Part shown: in pieces, positions 26,804 through 35,246 of the stretch
Layout: each line of letters opens with the position of its first letter
Position numbering within the stretch: the stretch's first letter is position 1
Assembly: GCA_040390855.1 (NCBI GenBank)
Contig: JAZJXO010000023.1
Span: 11,643-75,642 of the forward strand
DNA length: 64,000 nt
Direction of reading: 5' to 3'
From: Parvibaculum sp040390855
Lineage (GTDB): Bacteria > Pseudomonadota > Alphaproteobacteria > Parvibaculales > Parvibaculaceae
Notes under the pieces: model-generated
Seen by the model: the letters and a program-made list of their open reading frames with translations, nothing else
Told to the model about the DNA's origin: nothing
The model's database searches: none
Position numbers and translations under genes: made by a program

Positions 26804-26871
26804 TTCGGTTAGAATTGGGCTTATCGGCGCATATTTTGTCCGATGTTGAGCCGGAATAAGACGAGGGGTTC

Positions 26872-28161
26872 GTGGGGCTGGAATACAAGCTGAAGCGTTT
26901 GGGACTAAGGGCGGTGCGCTTTGCCGTGCTCGCGCTTGCTCTTTGCGGCTTTGCTTCTGCAGCCCTTGCCGCTTCGTCTTACGATCAGGAGTCCCAGTGG
27001 ATCGACCCTTGGGCACCCAGTTCGCAACTTCAGGTCACGACCGATCCGGCGCTTAAGTCCACGGTGCCAATGTTGGGAGATTCTGGCTTCTGGCCGGTTG
27101 TCCGCGCGATTTCCATGTATCGCCAGATAGAAGGCTGGGGCGGCTGGGAGCCTATTCCACAGGGCGAGCAGCTTCGCAAAGGGATGCGTGATGGTCGTGT
27201 ACCGCTGTTGCGCAAACGCTTGCTGGCAACGGGCGATATGTCGGCCTCGGAAGGTGATCAGCAGCTTTTCGATCAGAGCGTCTATGAGGGATTGCGCCGT
27301 TTTCAGTCGCGTCATGGTCTGGTGCCTGACGGTGTCGGCGGACGCGGCACGATCAATGCGCTCAACGTACCGGTGAAGGAGCGTATCCGCCAGCTTGAAG
27401 TGAATCTCAACCGTCTCAACAAAATTGCACCGACGCTCGGCCCCCGCTATGTCTTCGTCAATATTGCCGGTCAGGAAGTCGAAGCGGTTGAGAACGGCGA
27501 AGTCGTGATCCGTAAGCGCGTGATCGTCGGTAAAGAAGATCGTCAGACACCGGAATATACGAGCAAGATCAATTTTATTGCGCTCAATCCCTATTGGAAT
27601 GTGCCGTTGTCGATTGCGACCAAAGACCTGCTGCCCAAGATTCAAAAAAATCCGAAATTTCTGAGCCGAATGGGCATCAAGGTCTTAAAGGCGTCGGGCG
27701 GCAGTGAGGTCGAGGTTGATCCCGCGACCGTCAACTGGTCCGACCCGACAGTGACAAACCGTTATCGTCTGCGTCAGGATCCGAGCCGGTTGAATTCGCT
27801 CGGTACGGTCAAGATCAATTTTCCGAATACGCAGGCGGTTTATCTGCATGACACGCCGGTCAAAAGTCTATTCGGGCGCAATGCGCGCAATTTCAGTTCG
27901 GGCTGCGTCCGTGTTGAAGAGGTGCGTGACCTTGTGGCTTGGCTCCTTGAGGATAATCAGGGCTGGGACCGTCCGCGCATTGATCAGGCGATTTCGAGTG
28001 GCCAGCATCAGGACGTCGCGCTTGTTAAACCCGTTCCGATTTACATGCTGTATCTCACTGCGTGGGTCGGTGAGGACGGCGTCGTCAATTTCCGTGACGA
28101 TGTTTACAAGCGCGACGCATTTGCGGTGCCCAAAGGGACTACACCTCCGCTGCCGAACTAG
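26872..28161 (+). CDS. L,D-transpeptidase (YkuD/YcbB type) with signal peptide
   Basis: The 429-residue periplasmic enzyme makes 3-3 crosslinks or related bonds in peptidoglycan. A signal peptide (residues 1-33, ending ASAALA) is followed by a peptidoglycan-binding domain (YEGLRRFQSRHGLVPDGVGG, about 135-165). The YkuD domain follows with LHDTPVKSLFGRNARNFSSGCVRVE, holding the catalytic His and Cys. GTG 26872 follows ACGAGGGG. It is the LdtP counterpart of the upstream ldtR. Confidence 0.92.
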   Translation: MGLEYKLKRLGLRAVRFAVLALALCGFASAALAASSYDQESQWIDPWAPSSQLQVTTDPALKSTVPMLGDSGFWPVVRAISMYRQIEGWGGWEPIPQGEQLRKGMRDGRVPLLRKRLLATGDMSASEGDQQLFDQSVYEGLRRFQSRHGLVPDGVGGRGTINALNVPVKERIRQLEVNLNRLNKIAPTLGPRYVFVNIAGQEVEAVENGEVVIRKRVIVGKEDRQTPEYTSKINFIALNPYWNVPLSIATKDLLPKIQKNPKFLSRMGIKVLKASGGSEVEVDPATVNWSDPTVTNRYRLRQDPSRLNSLGTVKINFPNTQAVYLHDTPVKSLFGRNARNFSSGCVRVEEVRDLVAWLLEDNQGWDRPRIDQAISSGQHQDVALVKPVPIYMLYLTAWVGEDGVVNFRDDVYKRDAFAVPKGTTPPLPN

Positions 28162-28221
28162 CATAGGCTGACGAGAGGGAGAATCAGCGGCGAGTTGCCG
28201 TCTGGTCATGGGAGAGCAATC

Positions 28222-29007
28222 TTGCCGAAATCCGGCGTCGCTAAATTTCCGTATCTGGAGCATGACGGCATTCTCGCTTTCGCCCATCGGGGCGGAGCAG
28301 GTAAATGGCCGGAAAATACCATGCCCGCTTTTCAGGGCGCGATGGATCTCGGCTATCGCTACATCGAAACCGATGTACATGCGACGCGCGATGGTGTGCT
28401 GCTCGCTTTCCATGATGATCAGCTTGATCGCGTGACGGATAAGGTCGGCATCATTGCCGAGATGGATTTTTCTGACGTGTCCCGTGCGCGTGTTGACGGT
28501 ATCGAGCCCATTCCGCGACTCGAAGAATTGCTTCTTGCTTTTCCGCAGGCCCGCATCAACATCGACCCTAAGCGCGACAACGCAATGGGTCCGTTGATTG
28601 CGGCGCTACGTGACTGCAATGCGGTGGAGCGCGTCTGTGTCACGTCCTTTTCCAGCGTGCGCATCGCCGCTGCACGTGAAGCGCTGGGGCCGAAGCTCTG
28701 CACCGGGCTCGGGCCGATGGCGACAGCGCGTGTGCGCTTTTCCAGTTGGTCCGGACCGTTCGGATTTTTGTGGGGCAGTTACACGGGTGGGTGCTTGCAA
28801 ATTCCGATTGCTCAGGGTGGCATCCGGCTTGTTGATCCGTTGATGATCGAGCGCGCCCACGTCCTTGGTTTACAAGTGCATGTCTGGACGATTGACGAGC
28901 CCGCCGAAATGAACCGGCTCATCGACCTCGGTGTGGATGGACTGATGACCGATCACCCGCCTGTTTTGAAGGCGGTTTTGCTGGAAAGAGGCCTCTGGGC
29001 TTCCTAA
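28222..29007 (+). CDS. Glycerophosphodiester phosphodiesterase
   Basis: The 261-residue TIM-barrel enzyme hydrolyses glycerophosphodiesters. The GDPD motifs are AHRGGAGKWPENTMPAF (His22, Arg23, Glu31) and YIETDVHATRDG (Glu49, Asp51), with His64 in AFHDDQ. The end HVWTIDEPAEMNRLIDLGVDG is also typical. I chose TTG 28222 because GGAGAG lies 7 bases before it; TTG 28195 is an alternative. No signal peptide, so cytoplasmic. Confidence 0.9.
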   Translation: MPKSGVAKFPYLEHDGILAFAHRGGAGKWPENTMPAFQGAMDLGYRYIETDVHATRDGVLLAFHDDQLDRVTDKVGIIAEMDFSDVSRARVDGIEPIPRLEELLLAFPQARINIDPKRDNAMGPLIAALRDCNAVERVCVTSFSSVRIAAAREALGPKLCTGLGPMATARVRFSSWSGPFGFLWGSYTGGCLQIPIAQGGIRLVDPLMIERAHVLGLQVHVWTIDEPAEMNRLIDLGVDGLMTDHPPVLKAVLLERGLWAS

Positions 29008-29046
29008 ATAGTCGGCTAAGGCCGTGAACTTGTGCGACAATTAGCA

Positions 29047-29090
29047 TATAGTCAGTCTGTTCAGGCTTGTTAAGTTAACGCCTGTACAGG
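29047..29090 (+). promoter_or_regulatory. hemA control region: -10-like box and two palindromes
   Basis: TATAGT (29047-29052) may be the -10. Downstream lie CAGGC-TT-GTTAA-G-TTAAC-GCCTG (29062-29084) and the perfect 10-bp palindrome CCTGTACAGG (29081-29090), which share bases. They precede the hemA start by about 50-75 bp. Confidence 0.4.
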
Positions 29091-29137
29091 TGGCATGGTT
29101 TGTTGCTGCGACTGCGAACAGTTACAGGATTGTGGCT

Positions 29138-30349
29138 ATGGACTATCAGGCAAAGCTCAACGACGCGCTCGCATCGGTCCGTGAAGAAGGCCGGTACCGC
29201 GTGTTTGCCGACATTGTGCGCCACCGCGGCGACTTTCCCCGTGCCACATTCCACACGCCGCAAGGCAAACGCGATATTATCGTCTGGTGCTCTAACGACT
29301 ATCTTGGCATGGGCCAGCATCCGGCCGTGATCGAGGCCATGCATAATGTCATTGACGAAGCGGGAGCAGGTTCAGGCGGCACGCGTAACATTTCCGGTAC
29401 AACGCATTATCATGTCGAGCTTGAGCGTGAGATTGCCGATCTCCATCAGAAAGAAGCTGCACTGCTTTTTACATCCGGCTATGCGGCGAACGATGCGACG
29501 CTCTCGACGCTGGCGCGTGTGTTCAATGATTGCGTGATCATCTCGGACGAGATGAACCACGCTTCGATGATCGAAGGCATCAAGCGCGGTGGCGGTCCGA
29601 AGCGGTTGTGGCGTCATAATGATCTAGGTCATCTCGAAATTCTGCTGAAGCAGCTCGATCCGGCGCAGCCGAAAATTGTGGCGTTTGAATCCGTTTATTC
29701 GATGGACGGCGACATCGCTCCCATCGGTGCGATTTGCGACCTTGCGAGGAAATATGGTGCGCTGACCTATCTTGATGAAGTGCACGCCGTCGGCCTCTAT
29801 GGTCCCCGTGGTGGTGGCATCGCCGAGCGCGACGGTGTGCTCGACAAGGTCGACATTATCGAGGGTACGCTTGCCAAAGGTTTCGGTGTCATGGGCGGCT
29901 ATATCGCCGGATCATCTGTGCTGATCGACGTGCTGCGCTCCTATGCACCGGGCTTTATCTTCTCGACCTCGCTGGCACCAGTACTTGTTGCCGGTGTACT
30001 TGCCTCGGTCAGGCATCTGAAGACGAGCAGTGTGGAACGCGAACGTCATCAGGAACGCGCGGCCAGATTGCGCCGGATGCTCGCTGATGCGGGCTTGCCT
30101 GTGATGATGTGCGAGAGTCATATCGTACCGGTCTTTGTGGGGGATCCTGTGATCTGCAAGCAGGTCAGCGATGATCTCCTGCAAGACCATGGCATCTATG
30201 TGCAGCCGATCAATTATCCAACCGTCCCGCGCGGCACCGAGCGCCTGCGTTTCACCCCTTTGCCGGTCCATACAGATGAGATGATGGACGATCTGGTGAA
30301 GGCGCTGGATCAGGTCTGGACGCGGCGGAAAATTTCGCGTGCCGCCTAA
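29138..30349 (+). CDS. hemA: 5-aminolevulinate synthase
   Basis: The 403-residue PLP enzyme condenses glycine and succinyl-CoA (Shemin C4 pathway), the first step of haem synthesis in alphaproteobacteria. Key segments are WCSNDYLGMGQHP, GSGGTRNISGTTHYHVELE, DEVHAVGLYGPRGGG and the PLP lysine in GTLAKGFGVMGGYIAGS. ATG 29138 gives the usual start (MDYQAKLNDAL); the frame extends upstream to 29090 without family match. The next small gene overlaps its end. Confidence 0.96.
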   Translation: MDYQAKLNDALASVREEGRYRVFADIVRHRGDFPRATFHTPQGKRDIIVWCSNDYLGMGQHPAVIEAMHNVIDEAGAGSGGTRNISGTTHYHVELEREIADLHQKEAALLFTSGYAANDATLSTLARVFNDCVIISDEMNHASMIEGIKRGGGPKRLWRHNDLGHLEILLKQLDPAQPKIVAFESVYSMDGDIAPIGAICDLARKYGALTYLDEVHAVGLYGPRGGGIAERDGVLDKVDIIEGTLAKGFGVMGGYIAGSSVLIDVLRSYAPGFIFSTSLAPVLVAGVLASVRHLKTSSVERERHQERAARLRRMLADAGLPVMMCESHIVPVFVGDPVICKQVSDDLLQDHGIYVQPINYPTVPRGTERLRFTPLPVHTDEMMDDLVKALDQVWTRRKISRAA

Positions 30350-30632
30350 GCCAATAGGCAGCGGTGGTGGTGGCTCCGGCCGAGAGGTTATTTTTGAATT
30401 TGTTCCGTTGGGCGGCAGTGTGCGGGCATCGGCCATTGATGTGACAACCGGCATTGAGGTACAGGTCGTCGGCCCCGCAGGCTTTGCGGCGCAGGCAGGC
30501 CTTCAGCGTGTAGCACTTACCAAGCTCAGGCAGCGCCTCGTGCGTGAAGGCTATCTCGTTCCTGACAAAGACACGCCGCCTGACAATGATTCACCAGGCA
30601 GTAATTCATCAGGCGGCGGCATCATCGTTTGA
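30339..30632 (+). CDS. Small DUF6898-like protein
   Basis: The 97-residue protein starts at GTG 30339 inside the last codons of hemA. Its core REVIFEFVPLGGSVRASAIDVTTGIEVQVVGPA is the pattern I associate with the small alphaproteobacterial DUF6898 family, followed by ALTKLRQRLVREGYL. The tail is Asp/Ser/Gly-rich. Function is unknown. Overlap with hemA suggests cotranscription. It converges on mucR. Confidence 0.65.
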   Translation: MPPKPIGSGGGGSGREVIFEFVPLGGSVRASAIDVTTGIEVQVVGPAGFAAQAGLQRVALTKLRQRLVREGYLVPDKDTPPDNDSPGSNSSGGGIIV

Positions 30633-30645
30633 TGTCGGATACTTA

Positions 30646-31107
30646 TTATTTCTTGCGGCGCGGACGAGGCACATCTGTAGCGGGGGCTGTCGCGGATTTG
30701 CCGAGACCGATTTGCTTGGCAAGGCGCGAGCGCTGTGTCGCATAGTTTGGCGCAACCATCGGATAGTCAGACGGTAGGTTCCAGCGGGCGCGGTAATCCT
30801 CTGGCGTCATGCCGTATTGCGAACGCAGATAGCGTTTCAGCATTTTTAGCTTTTTGCCATCTTCCAGACAGATGATGTAATCCGGTGTCACTGATTTTTT
30901 GATAGGGACAACTGGCGTAAGATTACGGTTCGATGCCGGTGCGCTACCGTTTTCCAACTCGCTCAGTGTGTCATGCACTGTCCGGATCAGGTCCGGCACA
31001 TCGCCCATCGCCATTGCATTGTTGCTGACATAGGCAGACACAATCTGACCTGCTAGCTTGAGTAAGTGAGTGGGTGTCATTCCCGTTTTTTCGTTTTCAT
31101 CACTCAT
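30646..31107 (-). CDS. mucR: MucR/Ros family transcriptional regulator lacking most zinc ligands
   Basis: The 153-residue protein has the Ros/MucR domain (about 72-135): PDYIICLEDGKKLKMLKRYL, YGMTPEDYRARWNLPSDYPMVAPNYA. MucR proteins bind AT-rich DNA and control cell cycle, envelope and symbiosis or virulence genes. The Ros zinc ligands C-C-H-H correspond here to Cys80, Asp83, Tyr93 and Tyr98, so both histidines are missing. The C-terminal PRPRRKK is basic. AAAGGA precedes ATG 31107, and the upstream region is AT-rich. Confidence 0.9.
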   Translation of the reverse strand: MSDENEKTGMTPTHLLKLAGQIVSAYVSNNAMAMGDVPDLIRTVHDTLSELENGSAPASNRNLTPVVPIKKSVTPDYIICLEDGKKLKMLKRYLRSQYGMTPEDYRARWNLPSDYPMVAPNYATQRSRLAKQIGLGKSATAPATDVPRPRRKK

Positions 31108-31618
31108 TGCAGTTGGGTCCTTTGCAAACCCTTACGGCAGCAAATTGCTGTTCGCATTTTTACGCAGAGCATTGGCGTAGTCTAGGGATATGAAGTCTCT
31201 ATATTCATGTATTTTAGCCGAGTTGTTCTTTAAATTTAGGATGATTCTGGGTGAACTTCTTTATTCGCCAAGGAATTAAACTTCATTTTTTGTTTTGTAA
31301 TCGCGTCTACAAAGTGAATTTTCTATATCCTAGTTAAAACTCATATTACTATTTAAGATAATCGTGTTCATTCTGGCTTTACTTATGTATTGGGTGGGCT
31401 TACTGCGACGTATGAAGTTGTCGAATGGTTGTCGAGAAATTGCTGTTTTAGCTTTCTGACCCGTAGTGGCTGGTTGGCCCCGTGCCGCGATATGTGGTAT
31501 GACGCCAGCCAGAGGAATGGGCACCTAGGAGGGCCAGTTTCGCTTGTGGTCGGTTCCTTTGCATTCCGGTGCGTTGCAGGGTCCGACGAGCATATTTCCG
31601 TTTGAGAAGGTCTATTTG
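31108..31618. other. 511-bp intergenic region between divergent mucR and glyA
   Basis: No gene is supported. The left part (31108-31400) is very AT-rich with many TpA steps, the kind of DNA MucR proteins bind, and contains the palindrome CAGCAA-A-TTGCTG (31138-31150). The right part is GC-rich and forms a structured glyA leader (31467-31537). GAGAAGG at 31604-31610 is the glyA ribosome-binding site. Confidence 0.65.
31467..31537 (+). promoter_or_regulatory. Structured glyA leader with alternative pairings
   Basis: TGGCTGG (31467-31473) pairs perfectly with CCAGCCA (31505-31511). Within the loop TGGCCC and GTGCC can instead pair with GGGCCA and GGCAC located after CCAGCCA, crossing the first helix. 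The two folds are exclusive or form a pseudoknot. AGGAGGG (31527-31533) sits in the distal arm. No known riboswitch class is recognised. Confidence 0.4.
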
Positions 31619-32935
31619 ATGTCGTCAAGCAATGCAGTTGCGGGTCAGGCTGTCGCCTCTGGTTTTTTCTCGGATAGCTTGTCCAAGAGCGATCCCGATA
31701 TTCAGGCGGCGATCGACAAAGAGCTGCATCGCCAGCAGACCCAGATCGAACTGATTGCTTCGGAAAACATCGTCTCGCGTGCTGTCATGGAAGCGCAGGG
31801 ATCGGTGATGACGAACAAATATGCCGAAGGCTATCCGGGCAAGCGTTATTATGGCGGCTGTGAATTCGTGGATATTGCCGAAGAACTGGCGATTGACCGC
31901 GCTAAAAAACTTTTCAACTGCGCCTATGTTAATGTGCAGCCCAATTCAGGCTCGCAAGCTAATCAGGGCGCGATGATGTCGTTGATCAAACCGGGCGACA
32001 CGATCCTCGGCATGAGCCTCGCCGCCGGTGGTCATCTGACGCATGGTGCCGCACCGAACCAGTCCGGCAAATGGTTCAATGCCGTGCAATATGGCGTGCG
32101 CGCGCAGGATCACCAGATTGATCTTGATGAAGTGGCGACGCTCGCCAAGCAGCATAAGCCCAAGCTCATTATCGCCGGTGGTTCTGCCTATTCGCGTGTC
32201 ATCGACTTCAAAGCCTTCCGCGACATCGCAGATAGCGTCGGCGCGTTCCTTATGGTTGATATGGCCCATTTTGCAGGCCTTGTGGCCGGTGGCGTTCATC
32301 CAAGCCCGCTGCCTTATGCCGACATCGTGACGACCACAACGCATAAAACTTTGCGTGGGCCGCGCGGCGGCATGATCCTGTCGAACAATGAAGATCTCGG
32401 CAAAAAAATCAATTCGGCGATTTTTCCTGGCATCCAGGGCGGCCCGCTGATGCATGTGATCGCAGGCAAGGCGGTCGCTTTCGGCGAAGCATTGCGGCCT
32501 GAGTTCAAACTCTATGCGCAGAGTGTTGTGGACAACGCCCGTGCGCTCGCCGCAACGCTTGCCGAAGCCGGTCTCGCCATTGTATCTGGCGGCACTGATA
32601 CGCATCTGATGCTCGTTGATCTGCGTCCGAAGAAGCTCAATGGCAAAATCGCCGAAGCGGCGCTCGAACGCGCCAATATAACCTGCAATAAAAACGGCAT
32701 TCCATTCGATCCTGAAAAGCCGACCATCACATCAGGCGTGCGTCTCGGCACACCGGCGGCGACAAGCCGTGGATTTGGTGTTGCGGAATTTAGGCTAGTC
32801 GGCAAACTGATCAATGAAGTCTTGTCGGGTCTTGCGGAAAACGGCGAAGATGGAAATGCGGCGGTGGAGGCTTCTGTGCGCGGGCGTGTGCTCGATCTGT
32901 GCGGACGTTTTCCAATCTATGGCGGTGCGAAATAG
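31619..32935 (+). CDS. glyA: Serine hydroxymethyltransferase
   Basis: The 438-residue PLP enzyme interconverts serine and glycine with tetrahydrofolate. Signatures are QIELIASENIVSRAV, TNKYAEGYPGKRYYGGCEFVD and the PLP lysine in VTTTTHKTLRGPRGG. ATG 31619 with GAGAAGG upstream is the canonical start. An in-frame TTG at 31544, placed 10 bases after AGGAGGG, could add 25 residues but has no family support. nrdR follows after 38 bases. Confidence 0.96.
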   Translation: MSSSNAVAGQAVASGFFSDSLSKSDPDIQAAIDKELHRQQTQIELIASENIVSRAVMEAQGSVMTNKYAEGYPGKRYYGGCEFVDIAEELAIDRAKKLFNCAYVNVQPNSGSQANQGAMMSLIKPGDTILGMSLAAGGHLTHGAAPNQSGKWFNAVQYGVRAQDHQIDLDEVATLAKQHKPKLIIAGGSAYSRVIDFKAFRDIADSVGAFLMVDMAHFAGLVAGGVHPSPLPYADIVTTTTHKTLRGPRGGMILSNNEDLGKKINSAIFPGIQGGPLMHVIAGKAVAFGEALRPEFKLYAQSVVDNARALAATLAEAGLAIVSGGTDTHLMLVDLRPKKLNGKIAEAALERANITCNKNGIPFDPEKPTITSGVRLGTPAATSRGFGVAEFRLVGKLINEVLSGLAENGEDGNAAVEASVRGRVLDLCGRFPIYGGAK

Positions 32936-32973
32936 GCGCTGCTCAAGTTTGATTTAGGCTGGGGGCCAAAGGT

Positions 32974-33450
32974 ATGCGTTGTCCGTATTGCGGCAATGAA
33001 GACACGCAGGTTAAGGATTCACGTCCGACCGAGGACAATACCTCGATCCGGCGTCGGCGTTTCTGCACCGCCTGCGGGGGTCGATTCACCACATTTGAGC
33101 GGGTGCAGTTGCGCGAGCTGACGATTATCAAGACAAATGGCCGTCGTGTGCCCTTTGAGCGCGATAAACTCATGCGTTCCGTGCAAATCGCGATGCGCAA
33201 ACGCCCAGTTGAGCAGGAACGGGTTGAGCGTATGGTGTCCGGCATCGTGCGACGCCTTGAAAGCATGGGCGAGAGTGAAATCCCGTCCACGATCGTCGGC
33301 AAGCTCGTGATGGAAGGTTTGAGTTCGATTGATGCGGTCGCTTATGTGCGCTTCGCCTCGGTCTATAAAAACTTCCATGAAGCAAAAGATTTCGAGGAAT
33401 TTCTGGGCGAACTCAGCGGCCCGGGCGGCGATAACGCAGATCTCGACTGA
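32974..33450 (+). CDS. nrdR: Transcriptional repressor NrdR
   Basis: The 158-residue protein represses ribonucleotide reductase genes. A zinc ribbon uses Cys3, Cys6, Cys31 and Cys34 (MRCPYCGNEDTQV, FCTACGGRFTT). The ATP-cone domain (about 49-139) senses ATP/dATP. Length and motifs are standard. It links glyA with the rib operon, a frequent alphaproteobacterial arrangement. Confidence 0.96.
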   Translation: MRCPYCGNEDTQVKDSRPTEDNTSIRRRRFCTACGGRFTTFERVQLRELTIIKTNGRRVPFERDKLMRSVQIAMRKRPVEQERVERMVSGIVRRLESMGESEIPSTIVGKLVMEGLSSIDAVAYVRFASVYKNFHEAKDFEEFLGELSGPGGDNADLD

Positions 33451-33506
33451 GGGCGTTATCCGGCCGGAGCTGACATCGGGTGCCCTGATTTGATTTCGGG
33501 GACCGG

Positions 33507-34613
33507 ATGGCCGCGACAACTGACGCTGATTTTATGACCATGGCTCTGACGCTCGCCGAGCGCGGCTTGGGTCAGGTCGCGCCCAATCCAGCCGTCGGCT
33601 GCATAATCGTCCGCGATGGCCTGGTTGTTGGTCGAGGTTACACACAATCCGGCGGTCGCCCTCACGCCGAAACCGTGGCGCTCGCCCATGCGGGCGACAA
33701 AGCCCGTGGCGCGACGGCTTATGTCACGCTGGAGCCCTGCGCCCATACCGGCAAGACCGGTCCCTGTGCTGATGCACTCATCGCCGCCGGTATCAAGCGC
33801 GTTGTCGCTGCCGTCGCCGACCCTGATTCTCGTGTCGCTGGTCGCGGCTTTGCCATGCTGGAAAAAGCGGGCATCGAAGTCACAGAAGGCGTCTGCATGG
33901 CGAAAGCCGTTTATCTCAATCAAGGCTTCTTTCTTAAAGTCACTGACGATCGCCCGCTCGTGACGCTCAAGATTGCGAGTTCTGTAGACGGACGAACAGC
34001 GACCAAGACCGGCCATAGCCGCTGGATCACAGATGGCCCCGCGCGCGAACGTGGCCACCTGCTGCGGGCCACGCATGATGCCATTATGATCGGAAGCGCC
34101 ACCGCGATTGTGGATGATCCGACTTTGACTTGTCGTCTACCCGGCCTTGAGGGCCGCTCGCCCGTCCGCATCATCGCTGATGGCCGTTTGCGTCTGCCGC
34201 TTACGTCAAAGCTCGTGCGCAGCGCGACCAAGGTGCCTGTCTGGGTTCTGACCTTTCCGGGCGGTGATATGGGGCGCCGTAAAGCCTTCACCGATTGTGG
34301 CGTTGAACTCATCGACGTTGAAGTCTCAGCGAGCGGCCTCATTGATATGAAAGCCGCGATGAAGTCACTGTCTGCCCGTGGCCTCACGCGCGTTCTCGTT
34401 GAGGGCGGGGCGCGTATCGCTTCGTCGCTGGTGCGGGGCGGTCTTGTAGATCGTGTCGAATGGTTCCGCTCGTCATCTATCGTCGGTGGCGACGGTTATC
34501 CGGCTATTGCTGCGCTTGGTATCGAGCGCGTGGACGAAGCCCCTAGATTATCATTGGTCGGTCGTCTCGATCTTGGTGACGACACTCTCTCCAGTTATGT
34601 GATGCGGAGCTGA
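33507..34613 (+). CDS. ribD: Bifunctional riboflavin deaminase/reductase
   Basis: The 368-residue enzyme deaminates and then reduces the pyrimidine intermediate of riboflavin synthesis. The deaminase zinc motif uses His53 and Glu55 (RPHAETVAL) with Cys78 and Cys87 (LEPCAHTGKTGPC). The reductase domain follows (TLKIASSVDGRTATKTGHSRWI, LVEGGARIASSLV). It starts the ribD-ribE-ribBA-ribH run. Confidence 0.95.
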   Translation: MAATTDADFMTMALTLAERGLGQVAPNPAVGCIIVRDGLVVGRGYTQSGGRPHAETVALAHAGDKARGATAYVTLEPCAHTGKTGPCADALIAAGIKRVVAAVADPDSRVAGRGFAMLEKAGIEVTEGVCMAKAVYLNQGFFLKVTDDRPLVTLKIASSVDGRTATKTGHSRWITDGPARERGHLLRATHDAIMIGSATAIVDDPTLTCRLPGLEGRSPVRIIADGRLRLPLTSKLVRSATKVPVWVLTFPGGDMGRRKAFTDCGVELIDVEVSASGLIDMKAAMKSLSARGLTRVLVEGGARIASSLVRGGLVDRVEWFRSSSIVGGDGYPAIAALGIERVDEAPRLSLVGRLDLGDDTLSSYVMRS

Positions 34614-34614
34614 A

Positions 34615-35241
34615 ATGTTCACAGGAATTATCAGTGATGTGGGCCGTGTGCGTTCCGTTGAAAAACGTGGTGATACGCGCTTCGTCATCGAAACGGTTTA
34701 TGAGCCCGACAGCATGTTGCTCGGCGCGTCGATTTCCTGTTCTGGTTGCTGCCTCACAGTTGTCGAAAAAGGTCGCGATAATGGCGTAAACTGGTTCGCT
34801 GTGGACGCCTCTGCCGAAACGCTGAACTGCACAGTGCTCGGTTCATGGTCCGCAGGTACTGCGATCAATCTCGAACGCGCTTTGAAAGCCGGAGACGAAC
34901 TCGGCGGCCATATCGTGAGCGGTCATGTTGATGGCGTCGGTTCCATCATCTCGATTACGCCCGACGGCGACAGCCAGCGTTTCACATTTGAGGCACCGGA
35001 AGGTCTGGGACAATTCATCGCGGCCAAAGGCTCTGTGACGCTTGACGGCACATCGCTCACCGTCAACGCCGTCGAAGACATAGCCACCGGCTTAAATGCC
35101 GGTGCGACACGCTTCGGCGTTAACATCATCCCGCATACGCAGGCGGTCACGACCTGGAGGCAGGCCCGCGTCGGACAGCGCATTAATCTTGAAATTGACA
35201 TGCTGGCGCGCTACGTCGCCAGACTGGCCAAGAAGGAATAG
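34615..35241 (+). CDS. ribE: Riboflavin synthase alpha chain
   Basis: The 208-residue protein dismutates two molecules of 6,7-dimethyl-8-ribityllumazine to riboflavin. Two homologous lumazine-binding repeats are visible: MFTGIISDVGRV and GGHIVSGHVDGVG with SLTVNAV. It starts one base after the ribD stop and precedes ribBA by five bases, so they form one operon. Confidence 0.95.
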   Translation: MFTGIISDVGRVRSVEKRGDTRFVIETVYEPDSMLLGASISCSGCCLTVVEKGRDNGVNWFAVDASAETLNCTVLGSWSAGTAINLERALKAGDELGGHIVSGHVDGVGSIISITPDGDSQRFTFEAPEGLGQFIAAKGSVTLDGTSLTVNAVEDIATGLNAGATRFGVNIIPHTQAVTTWRQARVGQRINLEIDMLARYVARLAKKE

Positions 35242-35246
35242 GCACC

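Noticed and set aside
31390..31605. 71-codon open frame in the glyA leader
   Set aside because: It has no ribosome-binding site and coincides with the structured RNA region; Trp/Cys-rich text looks random.
33451..33506. FMN riboswitch before the rib genes
   Set aside because: The 56-base gap is too short and has no RFN-like text.
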